DNA of 64,000 nucleotides from JAJRTE01 sp964418585 (GTDB lineage: Bacteria; Myxococcota_A; UBA796; JAJRTE01). Both the position numbers and the translations under genes were made by a program. The first letter of the stretch is position 1, and each line of letters opens with the position of its first letter. The stretch covers positions 7,733-71,732 of the forward strand of contig CAYQMG010000175.1 in NCBI GenBank assembly GCA_964418585.1. The letters run 5' to 3'. Positions 62,092 to 64,000 of this stretch are shown here, in pieces. A model generated the notes under the pieces. That model ran no database searches and was not told the origin of the DNA. It worked only from the letters and a program-made list of their open reading frames with translations.

Positions 62092-63681
62092 TCAGGGATG
62101 CAGCAATGATTCCACCTGGAGTCCCTCCGAACCACCGCTTGCCCCCCCCTTGTTCTCTCCACCACGGGCCTGCGCTTCGTCCCCTTCCATGTGGACGAAG
62201 TATGATTCACATGCCTCGTCCAGCAACTTCCGATTCATTTCCGGTTCACAGTTCAAGAACTGGGCCTGGTCCACCACGAGCTGAAGGATGTCCCGAGGGT
62301 GGCAACCTCGCATGGCCCGCCCGGTCCGCCGATAGTACTTGTCCAACACGTAGTCGACCATCGTAGGGTCGTATCGCACGCTCTGCGCCTCTGCCTCTCG
62401 GCGAAAGATGTTGCGAAATATGGGCTCGGTGGGATCTTTCACCTCGATCTTGTACCGAATCCGACGGAGGAACGCCTCGTCCACCAGTTGTGCCGGGTCG
62501 ATGTTGGTGGAGAAGACGATCAGGAGGTCGAAGGGTACCTCAAATTTCTTGCCGGTGCGGATGGTAAGGTAGTCCACCTTTTTCTCGAGCGGGACGATCC
62601 AGCGGTTGAGGAGGTCGGTGGGGTCGACCTTTTGCCGTCCGAAGTCGTCGATGAGGAGCATGCCACCACACGCCTTGACCTGGTAAGGGGCTTCGTAGTA
62701 CCTGCCCTCGTTGTAGGTCAGGTCGAGGTTCTCCAGGGTCAACTCGCCACCGACGATGACACGCGGCCGGTAGGTTAGCACCCAGCGGGCATCGTAGTCG
62801 TCGATGAACACGACCGTTCCGGCCTTTCCCTCGGTGTCCTCGTCGCCAAAAAAGGTGAGGGTGGGCATGGCATATTCTGCGGTGGCCCCCTCCTCGACGT
62901 CGGGGAGTTCCCCCAGGTCCGGGAAACGACGCTCCTCGTCCTGTCCCTCCGGGTCCTGCTCCTCACCGCCGTTGGTCTGATAGTCCGGCAGCATGGGGGG
63001 AAGCGGTTCCAGTTTCTCATGCACCAGCGGATCGTAGACCTGGATGATCTGAGAATCCACCTCGATTGCATAGGGAACGAACACCTCACCCTGAAGGATG
63101 TTCGCGATTCGTTCTGCAATGCTGGTCTTCCCGTTTCCCGGTGGCCCGTACAGGAACATGGACCGCACCGAATTCACGGCCGGGCCGAGACGGTCCATGA
63201 AATGTTCCTCGAGCACCAGGTCGTGAAATGCACGTTCAAGTTCGGCACGGCCTACTCGCGGTGTTTCCCGAGTCTGCTTGCGCATGACCGATGTGTAGAG
63301 ATGGAGCGGCACGGGCGCTGGTCCCACATAGGTGCAACGCTCAAACGCCTCTTCCGCCCGTTCCCGTCCACGGCGGGTGAGCAGGTAGTCGAAATAGGGC
63401 CGGCCGAACCCTGGACCGCCAGTGAATTCGGCAAGTTTGTCCTTGAGCAACCCGTCAACGATACGGTCGATCACGCCCGTGTAAGGAAGGTGCAACGAGC
63501 GCGAGAGGTCCAATGCGGAGATCTGGCCGGACACGAAGAGGCGGCGCAACACCAGGTCACGGAGGAGGGGGACCGGGAGCCCTGTGTCCTCCACGCTTTG
63601 GGGTGCAGGTGGGAGGTAGGCGGCAATTCGGGGCGATCGAAGCCGAAACCGCTGCGGCTCGGGAGTCTGCAATGCCTGCAT
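62092..63681 (-). CDS. AAA ATPase with N-terminal winged-helix-like domain
   Basis: The 529-aa protein starts with about 165 residues that resemble a winged-helix module (LVLRRLFVSGQISALDLSRSLHLPYTGVIDRIV). An AAA domain follows: Walker A GPPGNGKT (179-186), Walker B MLLIDDFGRQ, sensor-1-like VFSTNIDP and RRIRYKI as finger. An acidic insert (residues about 240-270) and the LEKKVDYLTIRTGKKFEVPF pore-like region are also present. The exact family is not recognised. The ATG at 63681 has GGAGG 4 bases upstream and lies 57 bp after the SCP2 stop, so it may be cotranscribed with that gene and the cupin. Confidence 0.8.
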   Translation of the reverse strand: MQALQTPEPQRFRLRSPRIAAYLPPAPQSVEDTGLPVPLLRDLVLRRLFVSGQISALDLSRSLHLPYTGVIDRIVDGLLKDKLAEFTGGPGFGRPYFDYLLTRRGRERAEEAFERCTYVGPAPVPLHLYTSVMRKQTRETPRVGRAELERAFHDLVLEEHFMDRLGPAVNSVRSMFLYGPPGNGKTSIAERIANILQGEVFVPYAIEVDSQIIQVYDPLVHEKLEPLPPMLPDYQTNGGEEQDPEGQDEERRFPDLGELPDVEEGATAEYAMPTLTFFGDEDTEGKAGTVVFIDDYDARWVLTYRPRVIVGGELTLENLDLTYNEGRYYEAPYQVKACGGMLLIDDFGRQKVDPTDLLNRWIVPLEKKVDYLTIRTGKKFEVPFDLLIVFSTNIDPAQLVDEAFLRRIRYKIEVKDPTEPIFRNIFRREAEAQSVRYDPTMVDYVLDKYYRRTGRAMRGCHPRDILQLVVDQAQFLNCEPEMNRKLLDEACESYFVHMEGDEAQARGGENKGGASGGSEGLQVESLLHP

Positions 63682-63738
63682 GGAGCCTCCGGAAGCACAT
63701 CGAACGCCGGTGGGAGCAGAAGAATCGACGCTGAGTTC

Positions 63739-64000
63739 TCAGCGGGCCCCTTCCCGGACTCGCTTGAACGAGATTACCTGGTTCAATGTCATCATGTCAT
63801 TCAGGTTGGTCGCCGAGAACCGCCCTTGCATGAACGCCGCCTCCGGCTTGATCTTTCCACTGAACACGCCCACGATGGTTTCCGCGTCCGTCCGGACGAT
63901 ACACGTCGGCGTGCCCTGCTTCCCGGCACGCACCCGCAGTTCTCCGTTCTCCAGCGTCAGGGTCTGGGACGCGCCGCCCTTCACGTCAAAGTAGATGTTG
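63739..64000 (-). CDS. SCP2 sterol-carrier-like domain protein, cut by the window edge
   Basis: The reading frame runs off the end of the window, so only the C-terminal 86 residues are seen. The sequence fits an SCP2 lipid-binding domain: DVKGGASQTLTLENGELRV, then TDAETIVGVFSGKIKPEAAFMQGRFSATNLNDMMTLN. Such domains bind hydrophobic ligands in a tunnel. It is followed at 57 bp by the AAA ATPase gene. Confidence 0.75.
   Translation of the reverse strand, partial: NIYFDVKGGASQTLTLENGELRVRAGKQGTPTCIVRTDAETIVGVFSGKIKPEAAFMQGRFSATNLNDMMTLNQVISFKRVREGAR

Overview
The window is about 64 kb of GC-rich DNA from a Gram-negative bacterium. The cell envelope shows this: an RND pump with adaptor and TolC channel, many lipobox lipoproteins, and a beta-barrel candidate ending in Phe. 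The gene style points to a deltaproteobacterial or Myxococcota-like lineage, although no marker gene fixes it. That style includes a Ser/Thr kinase with C-terminal CxxC ribbons, an MglA-like GTPase, large beta-propeller lipoproteins, bTHX and an eCIS-core protein. There is no insertion sequence, CRISPR array, integrase or rRNA. One tRNA-Gly(GCC) is present.

Layout. 0-16 kb is a plus-strand run: the tail of an unknown protein, a propionyl-CoA carboxylase-type carboxyltransferase, a membrane Ser/Thr kinase, three envelope lipoproteins (two with CxxC ribbons or TPR-like helices), a peptide-type ABC importer with no ATPase gene, a TPR/beta-barrel protein, a TolB-like propeller and a USP-GNAT fusion. 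15.8-22.7 kb is mostly minus strand and housekeeping: argS, a mannose-1-phosphate guanylyltransferase, pgsA, a lytic transglycosylase, gpmI, tRNA-Gly, and a HIT protein on the plus strand. 22.9-33.5 kb holds surface lipoproteins, a polytopic membrane protein, an SOD-family protein and a Bcp peroxiredoxin, with a membrane-anchored ketopantoate-reductase-like protein on the minus strand. 33.6-44.6 kb (minus) holds an MglA-like GTPase with a hydrophobic tail, a polysaccharide-modification trio (deacetylase, GNAT, RIFT-barrel lyase-like), a PspA / coiled-coil / AAA operon, and a secreted SAM-hydrolase-like protein. 45-52 kb carries bTHX, a CaCA antiporter and the TolC-MFP-RND efflux operon. 52.3-58.5 kb is an accessory block: DUF3795, an Xre-ImmA/PIN pair, and an eCIS-core metallopeptidase with a small secreted partner. 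58.6-64 kb returns to envelope-glycan genes (NAD-sugar epimerase, cupin, polytopic membrane protein), then a winged-helix AAA ATPase and a partial SCP2 protein.

Two sequence-level observations stand out. The palindrome CTCGAG is strongly over-represented: I counted 21 sites in the first 10 kb against about 3 expected from composition. It is completely absent from roughly 51,231-58,225, which is the block holding the toxin-antitoxin-like pair and the eCIS-core protein. This suggests a genome-wide iterated palindrome and a recently acquired island that has not gained it.

The strongest candidates for undescribed biology are the 914-aa eCIS-core protein with a second HExxH domain, the PspA/coiled-coil/double-AAA operon, and the exported SAM-hydrolase-like protein whose catalytic His position is Met.
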